From: Sandarakinorhabdus sp.
Lineage (GTDB): Bacteria > Pseudomonadota > Alphaproteobacteria > Sphingomonadales > Sphingomonadaceae
Assembly (NCBI GenBank): GCA_025458465.1
Contig: JALOSK010000024.1
Span: forward strand, 1 to 13,431
DNA length: 13,431 bases
Reading direction: 5' to 3'
The notes beneath the pieces are model-generated. The model did no database searches. It saw only the letters and a program-made list of their open reading frames with translations, and was not told where the DNA came from. Positions 6,079 to 13,138 of this stretch are shown piece after piece. A program made the translations under genes and the position numbers. The first letter of the stretch is position 1, and every line of letters begins with the position of its first letter.

Positions 6079-7277
6079 TCAGCCTTGCCGGCCGTGACAT
6101 CCTGCATGGCTGGGGCAAATTCGTGCTGACGGGTGTCGGGCTTGGCCTGCTCATCGGCGTCACGCTGTCGATGGCCGGGGTCTATCGCGGCATGGTCGAT
6201 GATGCGCAGGCGCTGCTCGACAACAGCCGGGCAGACCTGTGGGTGGTGCAGAAGGATACACTTGGCCCCTATGCCGAACCGTCCAGCCTGACCGGCGACA
6301 GTGAGCGGCCGATCCAAGCGATGCGCGGGGTCGCAGAGGCGGTGGGCGTCACCTACCTGACCATGCAGATCGCGCACGGTGACAAGGACGTGCGGGTCAT
6401 GGTCGTCGGGGCCGAGATGGGGGAGCCGGGGTTGCCCGGCCAGCCGACGCACCTGATCGCCGGGCGCCATATCGTGCGCGGCCATTATGAGGCGGTGGCC
6501 GATGTGAAGACCGGTTTTGCGATTGGCGACCGGGTCAAGGTGCGGCGCAATTTCTACACCATTGTCGGGCAGACCAGCCGGATGGTGTCGTCGGGCGGCG
6601 ATCCGATGCTGTTCCTGTCGCTGAAGGATGCACAGGCTGCCCAGTTCCAGAAAGACAGCGATGCGATCCTGCGCCAGCGCGCGCGCGTGGCGGCCAGCCC
6701 GCTGCTCAACCCGCCAGGCAATCCGGCCGTGGCGCTGGCGGTCAACGCCGCCCAATCAGACAACAGCAACGTCAACGCCGTGCTGGTGACGATAACGCCG
6801 AACGCCGAACCCGACGACGTGGCCGCCGCCATCCGCCGCTGGCAACGCCTGACCGTTTATACCCGCGCGCAGATGGAAGAGATTCTCGTCGAGAAGCTGA
6901 TTGCCAATTCCGCGCGGCAGATCGCCATGTTCCTCGTCATCCTGTCGATCGTCAGCGCCGCCATTGTCGCGTTCATCATCTACACCATGACCATCGGCAA
7001 GATCCGCGAGATCGCCGTGTTGAAGCTGATCGGCACGCGTGACCGCACGATCTCGTGGATGATCCTGCAACAGGCGCTGGGGCTTGGCCTGATCGGATTT
7101 GTCGTTGGCAAGATTGCTGCCAGCCTGTGGGCGCCGTTCTTTCCCAAATATGTCCTGCTGCTGCCCTCCGATTCGATCCTGGGGTTTTTCGCAGTCATGC
7201 TGATCTGCACGCTGGCCAGCGTCCTCGCCATTCAGGCCGCGCTGAAGGTCGATCCGGCGGAGGCGATCGGTGGCTGA
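6075..7277 (+). CDS. FtsX/MacB-family ABC transporter permease
   Basis: A 400-residue permease with the MacB/FtsX layout. The first membrane helix is at about residues 16-38, followed by a large periplasmic domain (about 40-275). Three helices at the C-terminal end (near 283-305, 331-352 and 363-388) surround the family's cytoplasmic coupling segment KIREIAVLKLIGTRDRTISW. These mechanotransmission-type transporters do not move substrate through their own membrane domain but drive the adaptor and outer-membrane channel, or act on periplasmic substrates. It starts inside the adaptor stop and its own TGA (7275-7277) overlaps the ATPase start by 8 bp. The gene order adaptor, permease, ATPase resembles DevBCA- and MacAB-type systems with a separate ATPase. 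Substrate unknown. Confidence 0.9.
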   Translation: MISLAGRDILHGWGKFVLTGVGLGLLIGVTLSMAGVYRGMVDDAQALLDNSRADLWVVQKDTLGPYAEPSSLTGDSERPIQAMRGVAEAVGVTYLTMQIAHGDKDVRVMVVGAEMGEPGLPGQPTHLIAGRHIVRGHYEAVADVKTGFAIGDRVKVRRNFYTIVGQTSRMVSSGGDPMLFLSLKDAQAAQFQKDSDAILRQRARVAASPLLNPPGNPAVALAVNAAQSDNSNVNAVLVTITPNAEPDDVAAAIRRWQRLTVYTRAQMEEILVEKLIANSARQIAMFLVILSIVSAAIVAFIIYTMTIGKIREIAVLKLIGTRDRTISWMILQQALGLGLIGFVVGKIAASLWAPFFPKYVLLLPSDSILGFFAVMLICTLASVLAIQAALKVDPAEAIGG

Positions 7278-7986
7278 AGGCATCCTCATCGAAAATGTCG
7301 TCAAGACCTATGGCAGCGGCGATACGGCCGTCCATGCCCTGCGCGGTGTCGACATGGCGGTGGCCAAGGGCGAGGTGGTGGGGCTGATCGGGCCATCGGG
7401 TTCGGGCAAGAGCACGTTGCTGAAATGCCTTGGCGCGGTGATCGAACCCACATCGGGCAAGATGACGATCGGCGACCAGTGCATCTATGACAATGGCTGG
7501 AAAGTGCGCGATCTGCGGGCGCTGCGCCGTGACCTGATCGGGTTCATTTTCCAGGCGCCATATCTGATCCCGTTCCTGGATGTGACCGACAATGTGGCGT
7601 TGCTGCCGATGCTTGCCGGCAAGCCCAATGCGATGGCCCGCAAGGAAGCCCATGATCTGCTTGATGCGCTCGATGTCGGTCACCGCGCTGCTGCCATGCC
7701 GTCGCAGCTATCCGGCGGCGAACAGCAGCGGGTGGCGATCGCCCGGGCGCTAATCAACCGCCCGCCGGTCATTCTTGCCGATGAACCGACCGCACCGCTG
7801 GATGGCCAGCGCGCCCTTGCCGTGGTCGGGCTGCTCAACGACATGGCGCGGCAGTTCGATACCGCGATCATCATCGTCACCCATGACGAAAAGATCATCC
7901 CGACCTTCAAGCGACTATACAATATCCGCGATGGGCGAACGGTTGAGGAGATTCCAGGCGCGCCCGTACCGGAAATTGCAGCATAG
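7270..7986 (+). CDS. ABC transporter ATP-binding protein (MacB/LolD-like)
   Basis: A 238-residue ABC ATPase with all catalytic motifs: Walker A GPSGSGKST (about residue 41), Q-loop FQAPYLIP, signature LSGGEQQRVAIARAL, Walker B VILADEPT followed by APLD as the D-loop, and the switch histidine in VTHDE. It powers the permease encoded immediately upstream. Start is GTG at 7270, chosen because GGAGG lies about 7 bases upstream and because MAEGILIENVVKTYGSGDTA matches the family N-terminus; it overlaps the permease stop by 8 bp. The D-loop PLD instead of the common ALD is a minor variation. It is the last gene of the tetR operon. The next gene follows after 215 bp with no obvious T-run terminator between. 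Confidence 0.92.
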   Translation: MAEGILIENVVKTYGSGDTAVHALRGVDMAVAKGEVVGLIGPSGSGKSTLLKCLGAVIEPTSGKMTIGDQCIYDNGWKVRDLRALRRDLIGFIFQAPYLIPFLDVTDNVALLPMLAGKPNAMARKEAHDLLDALDVGHRAAAMPSQLSGGEQQRVAIARALINRPPVILADEPTAPLDGQRALAVVGLLNDMARQFDTAIIIVTHDEKIIPTFKRLYNIRDGRTVEEIPGAPVPEIAA

Positions 7987-8201
7987 CGCCGAGCGCTTGT
8001 GCACGCTCTTTGTGCCTCGGCAGTGCGCTTGTCGAATGGCAATACGCGGGCCGGCGACACACTCATCCGAACGGCCGCTTTCCGCCATTTTCTGCCTCTC
8101 CGTCATTTCACCAGACATCACCACGCCTGTCTGATTGCGGTGTTGCTGCGCGAGTTCAGTCGCGGCAGCATCGTGCCAAGAGACGCCGGGGAGAGGACGG
8201 G
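7987..8201. other. Gap between ABC ATPase and acetyltransferase, no gene seen
   Basis: Open frames cross this 215-bp gap, but they are arginine- and histidine-rich with no start signal or family resemblance. A weak CCGAG/CTCGG inverted repeat occurs just after the ATPase stop. I see no clear promoter or terminator. Confidence 0.4.
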
Positions 8202-8822
8202 ATGAGCGCACCGCCATTGACTGTGCTGGCCGTGCCGGAACACGAAGCCGCGGTGATCCGGGCAGCCGTTCGCGCCGCCGATGTGGCCTTGCTGGGCCCC
8301 GGCTATCGCCTTGCCGTTGCGGATGATGTGCCGGGACTGTTGGACTTGCTGTCAGACCCGGCCGTTTCTGCGCCGATCTATGATCTGCCGCGCCCGTTCA
8401 CGGCAGCGGTGATCGGTTCGTGGGTGGCCGAGGCGCAGGCGCGCCAGGCGCGGGGGGAGGCGGTGCTGGCGGTGAGCGTGGATGCCGATGGCAGGCTGTC
8501 GGGCTATAGCTATTTCACCGTCTGGCCCGAACGGTCGGCGGCCGAGATTGGCGGGGCCCAGCGTGCCGACCGCCAGAATCAGGGCGTGGGCAAGGCCGGT
8601 GCGGCACGCAGCTTTGGCTGGATGTTCGAGCATCTGGGTGTGCGCCTGATCGGGTTGACCGCCGCGATCGACAATGTGCGATCGGCGCGGGTGATCGAGG
8701 CAGCGGGTTTCGTGGCGATGGGCGAACGCGAAAGCCGCCGGCCCGATGGCAGCGTGCGCCTGTCGCGATACTGGGAGCTGACGCGGGACCAATGGCGGGC
8801 GCAGCAGGCGGCGGCGCCGTGA
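8202..8822 (+). CDS. GNAT-family N-acetyltransferase
   Basis: A 206-residue protein. The acetyl-CoA pyrophosphate-binding loop is NQGVGKAGAARSF at about residues 126-138 (R/Q-x-x-G-x-G/A type). It is followed by a C-terminal half typical of RimJ/RimL-like and aminoglycoside-type GNATs: LIGLTAAIDNVRSARVIEAA, then GFVAMGERESRRPDG. It should transfer an acetyl group from acetyl-CoA to an amine; the acceptor is not predictable. The start is the ATG at 8202, with GGAGAGGACGGG directly upstream; a longer reading frame from 8010 has a non-protein-like extension and is rejected. It ends only 6 bp from the convergent nnrS stop. Its link to either neighbouring group is unclear. Confidence 0.85.
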   Translation: MSAPPLTVLAVPEHEAAVIRAAVRAADVALLGPGYRLAVADDVPGLLDLLSDPAVSAPIYDLPRPFTAAVIGSWVAEAQARQARGEAVLAVSVDADGRLSGYSYFTVWPERSAAEIGGAQRADRQNQGVGKAGAARSFGWMFEHLGVRLIGLTAAIDNVRSARVIEAAGFVAMGERESRRPDGSVRLSRYWELTRDQWRAQQAAAP

Positions 8823-8828
8823 AGATGA

Positions 8829-10037
8829 TCAATCGGCGGCTTTGGTCTGGCCCAGAAAGAGCCGGCCATAGCCGAGTGCAAAGCCGAGGAAGGCAATGAT
8901 CCAGGCAGCACCGGCCAGTTGATACAGAGGCATTCCGATGTCGGGCCACAGCCCGCCGCCCAACCGCGTCAGCACCGCAACCAACAGCGCCGCATAGAGC
9001 ATCACCGTGCCCGGCCCGGCGTGCAGCGGCAGGTTGCTGTGACCCAGCGTGGCGCGGCTCATCACCGCCAGCGTCATCAGGCCGATGGCGCCGGCCATCC
9101 ACAGGTGCAGCGCCGCCCGCCCGCCGATCAGGCCGGGGGAGGCCGCCTCTGCCGCCAGGGCAATCGCACCCAGCGGCACGAAGCCATAGGCGATGTGGAG
9201 CACGAACAGCAGCGGTTCGGCTGTCGTGCGCAGGCCCTGCCAGCGGGCCAGCCGGGCGAATTGCAGCCCGCCGGCCAGTGCCAGCAGCATGGCGGTGGGC
9301 AGGCCTTCGGGGGCGACGATCCAGGCCAGCAAGCCGGCGCCAAGACCGGCCAGCGCGATCAGATCAAAGCGTTGCATCGGTGCCGCCGGCATCGCACCGC
9401 CGGCCTTGGCCGTAACCAGCCAGTTGCGGGTGAAGGCCGGGATGATGCGGCCACCGATGAAGGCAATCAGCATCACCGCAGCGCCCAGACCCAACCGCAG
9501 GCCATGGCCGGACGCCGTCAGCCCTGCCGCCGCCTGCCAGTGAAACAGCCCATTGCCGGCGATGAACAAGCCGAGAATGGCGACCACCGCGAGATTGCGG
9601 TGATTGCCGCCCGCGATGATCTCCCGCGCGATGAACGCCGCCAATGCCAGCGGCATGGCCAGATCGATCAGCGCCACCAGCAGCGCCGGCAGCCCTGCCG
9701 CGACCAGCACCGCCACGCGGCCAGACAGCCACAGGGCCGCCAATGCCATCAGTGGCCAACCGCGCAGCCGGGGCCGCCCGGTCCAGTTCGGCACCGCCGT
9801 GAGCAGGAAGCCGGCGATCACCGCCGAGAGATAGCCGAACAGGAATTCATGCGCGTGCCAGGCCGGCGGATCAAAGGCGATGGGCAGCGCCAGCCAGCCG
9901 GCCAGCAGCCCGATCCACAGCGCCATCGCCAGCGCCGCCCACAGGCTGGCCGCCAGGAAGAAGGTGCGGAACCCCCAGTCGAACAGCGCCGGCCAGCGCG
10001 GGCCGGCTGCAGTGGGGGTGGCAATGGTGATGGTCAT
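8829..10037 (-). CDS. nnrS: NnrS family protein (haem- and copper-containing membrane protein)
   Basis: A 402-residue, very hydrophobic protein with about 12 predicted membrane helices, the length and layout of NnrS. Family landmarks include WHAHEFLFGYLSAVIAGFLL near the N-terminal end, a GGRIIPAFTRNWL segment in the middle and MTLAVMSRATLGHS near the C-terminal end, with conserved histidines. NnrS relieves nitric oxide stress in several proteobacteria, is typically controlled by NO-responsive regulators, and is often beside denitrification genes. The start is the ATG at 10037, with only a weak ribosome binding site. An FNR-type box lies 34 bp upstream, but no -10 is seen at class II spacing in this direction. 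The gene is divergent from the HPP-CBS gene and convergent with the acetyltransferase. Confidence 0.9.
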   Translation of the reverse strand: MTITIATPTAAGPRWPALFDWGFRTFFLAASLWAALAMALWIGLLAGWLALPIAFDPPAWHAHEFLFGYLSAVIAGFLLTAVPNWTGRPRLRGWPLMALAALWLSGRVAVLVAAGLPALLVALIDLAMPLALAAFIAREIIAGGNHRNLAVVAILGLFIAGNGLFHWQAAAGLTASGHGLRLGLGAAVMLIAFIGGRIIPAFTRNWLVTAKAGGAMPAAPMQRFDLIALAGLGAGLLAWIVAPEGLPTAMLLALAGGLQFARLARWQGLRTTAEPLLFVLHIAYGFVPLGAIALAAEAASPGLIGGRAALHLWMAGAIGLMTLAVMSRATLGHSNLPLHAGPGTVMLYAALLVAVLTRLGGGLWPDIGMPLYQLAGAAWIIAFLGFALGYGRLFLGQTKAAD

Positions 10038-10064
10038 CGGGTGATCCGATCGGCGTTGAATGAA

Positions 10065-10078
10065 TTGATATTAGTCAA
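10065..10078. promoter_or_regulatory. FNR/ANR/DNR-type box in the nnrS - HPP-CBS divergent gap
   Basis: TTGATATTAGTCAA differs from TTGAT-N4-ATCAA at one position. Its centre (10071.5) is 32 bp from the centre of a weak -10 (CATCAT, 10101-10106) on the plus strand, the class II FNR geometry, putting a start near 10113 for the HPP-CBS gene. On the minus strand the same spacing falls on the nnrS start codon with no -10, so direct activation of nnrS would need other spacing. Confidence 0.75.
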
Positions 10079-10174
10079 GTGGAAGCGGCATTTGACCCCG
10101 CATCATCCCCTAGTCGGATTGCGGGCAACGCTGCTGTGTCGATAAGGCCACCGCTGGCTTCATGCGGAGACGAC

Positions 10175-11341
10175 GTGGCTGCTGACGATCCTTTCCCCCG
10201 CTGGTTGCGGGCGTTCGGCCCGGCCATGGGACGGCCGGCAGCCGGTGAGATGCTGCGCGCCGCGCTGGGGGCCGGTCTGGCGCTGGCCGGATCGGCGCTG
10301 CTGCTGGATGCCGTGGGCGGGCAGGTGGCGTCACCGATGCGGCCCGGCCTGATCGCGCCACTGGGCGCATCGGCCTTCCTGTTGTTTGCCGTGCCCAATT
10401 CGCCGCTGGCGCAGCCGTGGTCGGCGCTGGTGGGCAATGGCGTTTCGGCCGCCGTGGCGGTGCTGGTGCTGGGTTTGGGGCTGCACACCGGGCTTGCCGC
10501 GGGCCTTGCCGTGTGCGGTGCGATGGCGGCGATGGCGGTGGTGCGGGCGATGCATCCGCCCGGCGCTGCGGTGGCGCTGGCCACTGTTCTGATTGCTGGC
10601 GGCGGCACGCCCGTGGGCTTCGATTTCGTGGCGGTGCCGGTGCTGCTTGATACGGCCCTGCTCGTGCTGTTTGCGCTGGTGTGGAACCGGCTCACGGGCC
10701 GGCGCTATCCGTTCCGGGTGGCGGCCAGCGCGCATGGCACTGCCGATCCGCTGCCACAGCAGCGCCTGGGGCTGACGGCCGAGGATCTGGCGGCGCTGCT
10801 GCAACGCACCAACCAATCGGCCAATATCGGCGCGGAGGATCTGGGTCGGCTGCTCGCCGCGGCCGAGGCAGAGGCCGCGCGCCGGCGTTTTGGTGCGCTC
10901 ACCTGTGCCGATATCATGTCGCGCGATGTGGTGACGGTGGCGGCCGACGCATCACTGGCCACGGTGGCGGCGCTGTTCCGCCAGCATCGGTTCAAGACAT
11001 TGCCGGTGGTGGATGGCGATGGCTGGCTGGAAGGCATGCTGAGCCAGACCGATTTCGTCGCTGCCTGGCCGGAAGCGGCGCCGCTGCACGCGCGGGCCGG
11101 GGCGGCGCTTGGCCGGCTGATGGGGCGTCCGCCGGCCCAGGCGGCGCGTGACGTGATGGTACCGGCCCGCAGCGTCGCGCCCAATGAACCGGTCGGCATA
11201 TTGGTGGAATTGCTCGCGGATGGCGCGCTGGAAGCCGTGCCGGTGGTGTCCAGCCGGCGGTTGGTGGGCATCGTGACGCGGTCGGACTTTCTGGCGCTGC
11301 TCACCCAGCGGCGGCTGCTGCCAGAGCCGCCAACGGCCTAG
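10175..11341 (+). CDS. HPP-family membrane protein with C-terminal CBS pair
   Basis: A 388-residue fusion. The N-terminal part (about residues 25-190) is an HPP domain with several membrane helices and the signature MHPPGAAVALATVL near residue 126. The C-terminal part has two CBS motifs, about 244-299 (ADIMSRDVVTVAADASLATV) and 322-379 (GALEAVPVVSSRRLVGIVTR), which usually sense adenine nucleotides. HPP proteins have been linked to nitrite transport in plastids and cyanobacteria, which fits the nnrS neighbourhood, but transport here is inference. I chose the GTG at 10175 because GGAGA lies 4 bases upstream; the frame stays open to a GTG at 10079 at the very edge of the FNR box without a ribosome binding site. 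Its TAG shares the palindrome CTAG with the convergent gene. Confidence 0.85.
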   Translation: MAADDPFPRWLRAFGPAMGRPAAGEMLRAALGAGLALAGSALLLDAVGGQVASPMRPGLIAPLGASAFLLFAVPNSPLAQPWSALVGNGVSAAVAVLVLGLGLHTGLAAGLAVCGAMAAMAVVRAMHPPGAAVALATVLIAGGGTPVGFDFVAVPVLLDTALLVLFALVWNRLTGRRYPFRVAASAHGTADPLPQQRLGLTAEDLAALLQRTNQSANIGAEDLGRLLAAAEAEAARRRFGALTCADIMSRDVVTVAADASLATVAALFRQHRFKTLPVVDGDGWLEGMLSQTDFVAAWPEAAPLHARAGAALGRLMGRPPAQAARDVMVPARSVAPNEPVGILVELLADGALEAVPVVSSRRLVGIVTRSDFLALLTQRRLLPEPPTA

Positions 11342-11802
11342 GGCACCCAGCCGTGTGAACCGGCGACGGCCCCCGCCGTGGCGATCAGGCCGCCTAGCGA
11401 CAGCACGACATGCAGGATGCGCATGCGCCCCAGCGTGATGAAGCCGCCGCCACGCTTCAGCATTGGATGGATGATCAGCGGTTCAGCGACGAACAGGATC
11501 AGCATGAACGCCAGCCATACCAGCAGCATCGCCGACATCCACCAATAGGCCGGATCGGCAAAGCGCCACCACAATTCCATCCGCCACGTCATCCAGAAAC
11601 CGCTGGCACCAGCCAGCAGCACCCAAGCCATGGCCTGCGGGGCAAAGCGGCCTTCGATGCGGTGGAATTCGGCGATCTGGCGATCGGGCGGCGTGGTGGC
11701 GGCAATCGCCGGCAGCAGCACCAGCGTGACGAACCATACGCCGCCCATCCAGGCCAGCACTGCCGCCACGTGCAGCGCGCGGGCGACGATCAGATCATCC
11801 AT
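11338..11802 (-). CDS. CopD-like small four-helix membrane protein
   Basis: A 154-residue integral membrane protein with four predicted helices: about residues 8-30 (ARALHVAAVLAWMGGVWFVT), 55-72, 87-108 and 127-147. The helix-1 histidine and WxGG pattern resemble CopD/DUF-type proteins that may bind haem or copper. A family-like cytoplasmic motif FHRIEGRFAPQA follows. Similar small proteins occur near nnrS in denitrifiers, so a role in NO or low-oxygen physiology is likely but unproven. The ATG at 11802 has AGGAAAG 8 bases upstream. The promoter is unusually clear: an FNR-type box at 11860-11873 and a TATGAT -10 at 11832-11837 at exactly class II spacing. Its stop overlaps the HPP-CBS stop at CTAG (11338-11341). 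Confidence 0.8.
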   Translation of the reverse strand: MDDLIVARALHVAAVLAWMGGVWFVTLVLLPAIAATTPPDRQIAEFHRIEGRFAPQAMAWVLLAGASGFWMTWRMELWWRFADPAYWWMSAMLLVWLAFMLILFVAEPLIIHPMLKRGGGFITLGRMRILHVVLSLGGLIATAGAVAGSHGWVP

Positions 11803-11831
11803 CGGCCAGTCTTTCCTGTGTGTTTCCCGGC

Positions 11832-11837
11832 ATCATA
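11832..11837 (-). promoter_or_regulatory. -10 element (TATGAT) of the CopD-like gene
   Basis: TATGAT on the minus strand matches TATAAT at five of six positions. Transcription would start near 11825, giving a leader of about 22 bases that contains the AGGAAAG ribosome binding site. Its centre is 32 bp from the centre of the FNR-type box. Confidence 0.7.
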
Positions 11838-11859
11838 GTGATGATGTTTCTCAAGGCGA

Positions 11860-11873
11860 TTGATTCATATCAA
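11860..11873. promoter_or_regulatory. Consensus FNR/ANR/DNR-type box
   Basis: TTGATTCATATCAA is a perfect TTGAT-N4-ATCAA site in the divergent gap between the CopD-like gene and the porin. With the minus-strand TATGAT at 11832-11837 it forms a class II FNR-dependent promoter (site centred at -41.5). Plus-strand class II spacing would place a start on the porin ATG, where no good -10 exists. Confidence 0.9.
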
Positions 11874-11908
11874 TTTCAACGCCAGCATCCTTGCCCATGC
11901 AAGGGGCC

Positions 11909-13138
11909 ATGAACAGCATCTCATCACAACGGTGCCGCCGCCGCATCACATGGGGGCTGGCCTTTGCCGCGCTCGGCCTGGCTGGCAGCGGCCGGGCCGA
12001 GGCTGCGGATCCGATCACGCCGTATGCCAATATCCGCTATCGCATCGAGGCCATCGATCAGCAGGGCCTGCCCGAAGACGCGCTGGCCTCCACATTGCGG
12101 CTGCGCGCCGGGGTGCGCACGCAAAGCTGGCACGGCCTGTCGGCGGTGCTGGAGGGTGAGGGGATCGTGCCGTTGGGCGCCGAGCGCTATAACGACACAG
12201 CCAATGGCCGCACGAATTTTCCGATCGTGCCCGATGGCAGCGGGCTTTGGTTGAACCAGGCCATCATCCGCTTTCAACCGGTGAAGGAGCTGGACGCCGC
12301 TGTTGGCCGGCAGGCGATCAATTTCGACAACCAGCGCTGGATCGGCAGCGTTGATTGGCGACAGAATGATCAGACGCTGGACGCGGCCCGCCTTGGCGCG
12401 ACGCCGGTGAAGAATCTGCGGGTGGATTATGTCTATGCTTGGCGGGTGAACCGGGTGTTCGGGCCGGATTCGCCGATCGGCACTTGGCGCAACAATGATA
12501 TTCACCTAGCCCGCGTGGCGGCGACCCTGAAACCGCTGGGCACGGTTACGGCCTATGGCTGGTGGCTCGATATCCCGGATGCGCCGGCCGCGTCGTCGCG
12601 CACACTGGGCGCGCGGCTGGTGGGGGAACAGGCGTTGGGGCAGGGCGTCAAGCTGGTCTATGCGGCGGAATTTGCGCAGCAGCGCGGCATCGCCGCCAAT
12701 CCGGCCCGCACCGATCACACATATCTGCTGATCGAACCCGGCATCGCTATCGGCAAGGTCACGCTGCGCGGCGGTTTCGAGGAACTGGGCGGCGATGGCC
12801 GCAGTGCGCTGCAAACGCCGCTGGCCACTGCCCATCTGTTCAACGGCTGGACCGATCGCTTCCTCACCACGCCGCCGGCTGGGCTGCGCGATGTCTATGC
12901 CGATCTGCGCTGGCAGATGGGGCCGCTGCTGACCAAGGCGCCGGCCGTGCTGTGGCTGCGTGTGCACGATTATCGCCCGTCGGGTGGTGGCCCCCGTTAT
13001 GGCCGGGAAGTGAGCGGCTGGTTCACCCTGCCGATCGACAAGCATCTCACCGGCATCATCAAGGCCAGCCATTATCAGGCCGACAGCTTTGCCACTGACA
13101 CGACGAAATTCTGGGTCTCGCTGGACGCGCGCTTCTAG
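11909..13138 (+). CDS. Alginate-export-family outer-membrane porin
   Basis: A 409-residue beta-barrel protein. A Sec signal peptide is evident: basic n-region RCRRR, hydrophobic core ITWGLAFAALGLAG and cleavage near AEA-ADP at about residue 32. The mature part starts PYANIRYRIEAIDQQGL, alternates beta-strand patterns, and contains FQPVKELDAAVGRQAINFDN, typical of alginate-export-domain porins. It ends in KFWVSLDARF with a terminal Phe. Despite the family name, many members outside Pseudomonas have no link to alginate. Beside nnrS and an FNR-type regulator, uptake or efflux of small anions is a reasonable guess only. The ATG at 11909 follows AAGGGG at short spacing; ATG 11897 or TTG 11891 are in-frame alternatives. 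Its TAG shares CTAG with the convergent regulator gene. Confidence 0.85.
   Translation: MNSISSQRCRRRITWGLAFAALGLAGSGRAEAADPITPYANIRYRIEAIDQQGLPEDALASTLRLRAGVRTQSWHGLSAVLEGEGIVPLGAERYNDTANGRTNFPIVPDGSGLWLNQAIIRFQPVKELDAAVGRQAINFDNQRWIGSVDWRQNDQTLDAARLGATPVKNLRVDYVYAWRVNRVFGPDSPIGTWRNNDIHLARVAATLKPLGTVTAYGWWLDIPDAPAASSRTLGARLVGEQALGQGVKLVYAAEFAQQRGIAANPARTDHTYLLIEPGIAIGKVTLRGGFEELGGDGRSALQTPLATAHLFNGWTDRFLTTPPAGLRDVYADLRWQMGPLLTKAPAVLWLRVHDYRPSGGGPRYGREVSGWFTLPIDKHLTGIIKASHYQADSFATDTTKFWVSLDARF

Noticed and set aside
8010..8201. N-terminal extension of the acetyltransferase
   Set aside because: The extension is His-, Arg- and Ser-rich and unlike the family, whereas the ATG at 8202 has a strong ribosome binding site.
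10065..10078. Class II FNR activation of nnrS by this box
   Set aside because: The required start would lie inside nnrS and the -10 position holds ACCCGA; other spacing or another promoter would be needed.
8919..10145. 408-residue plus-strand frame opposite nnrS
   Set aside because: Gln-, Arg- and His-rich antisense shadow of the leucine- and alanine-rich NnrS gene; no family features.
11860..11911. Class II FNR activation of the porin by the perfect box
   Set aside because: The -10 position holds CATGCA and the start would coincide with the ATG; the minus-strand geometry is far better, though dual control is not excluded.
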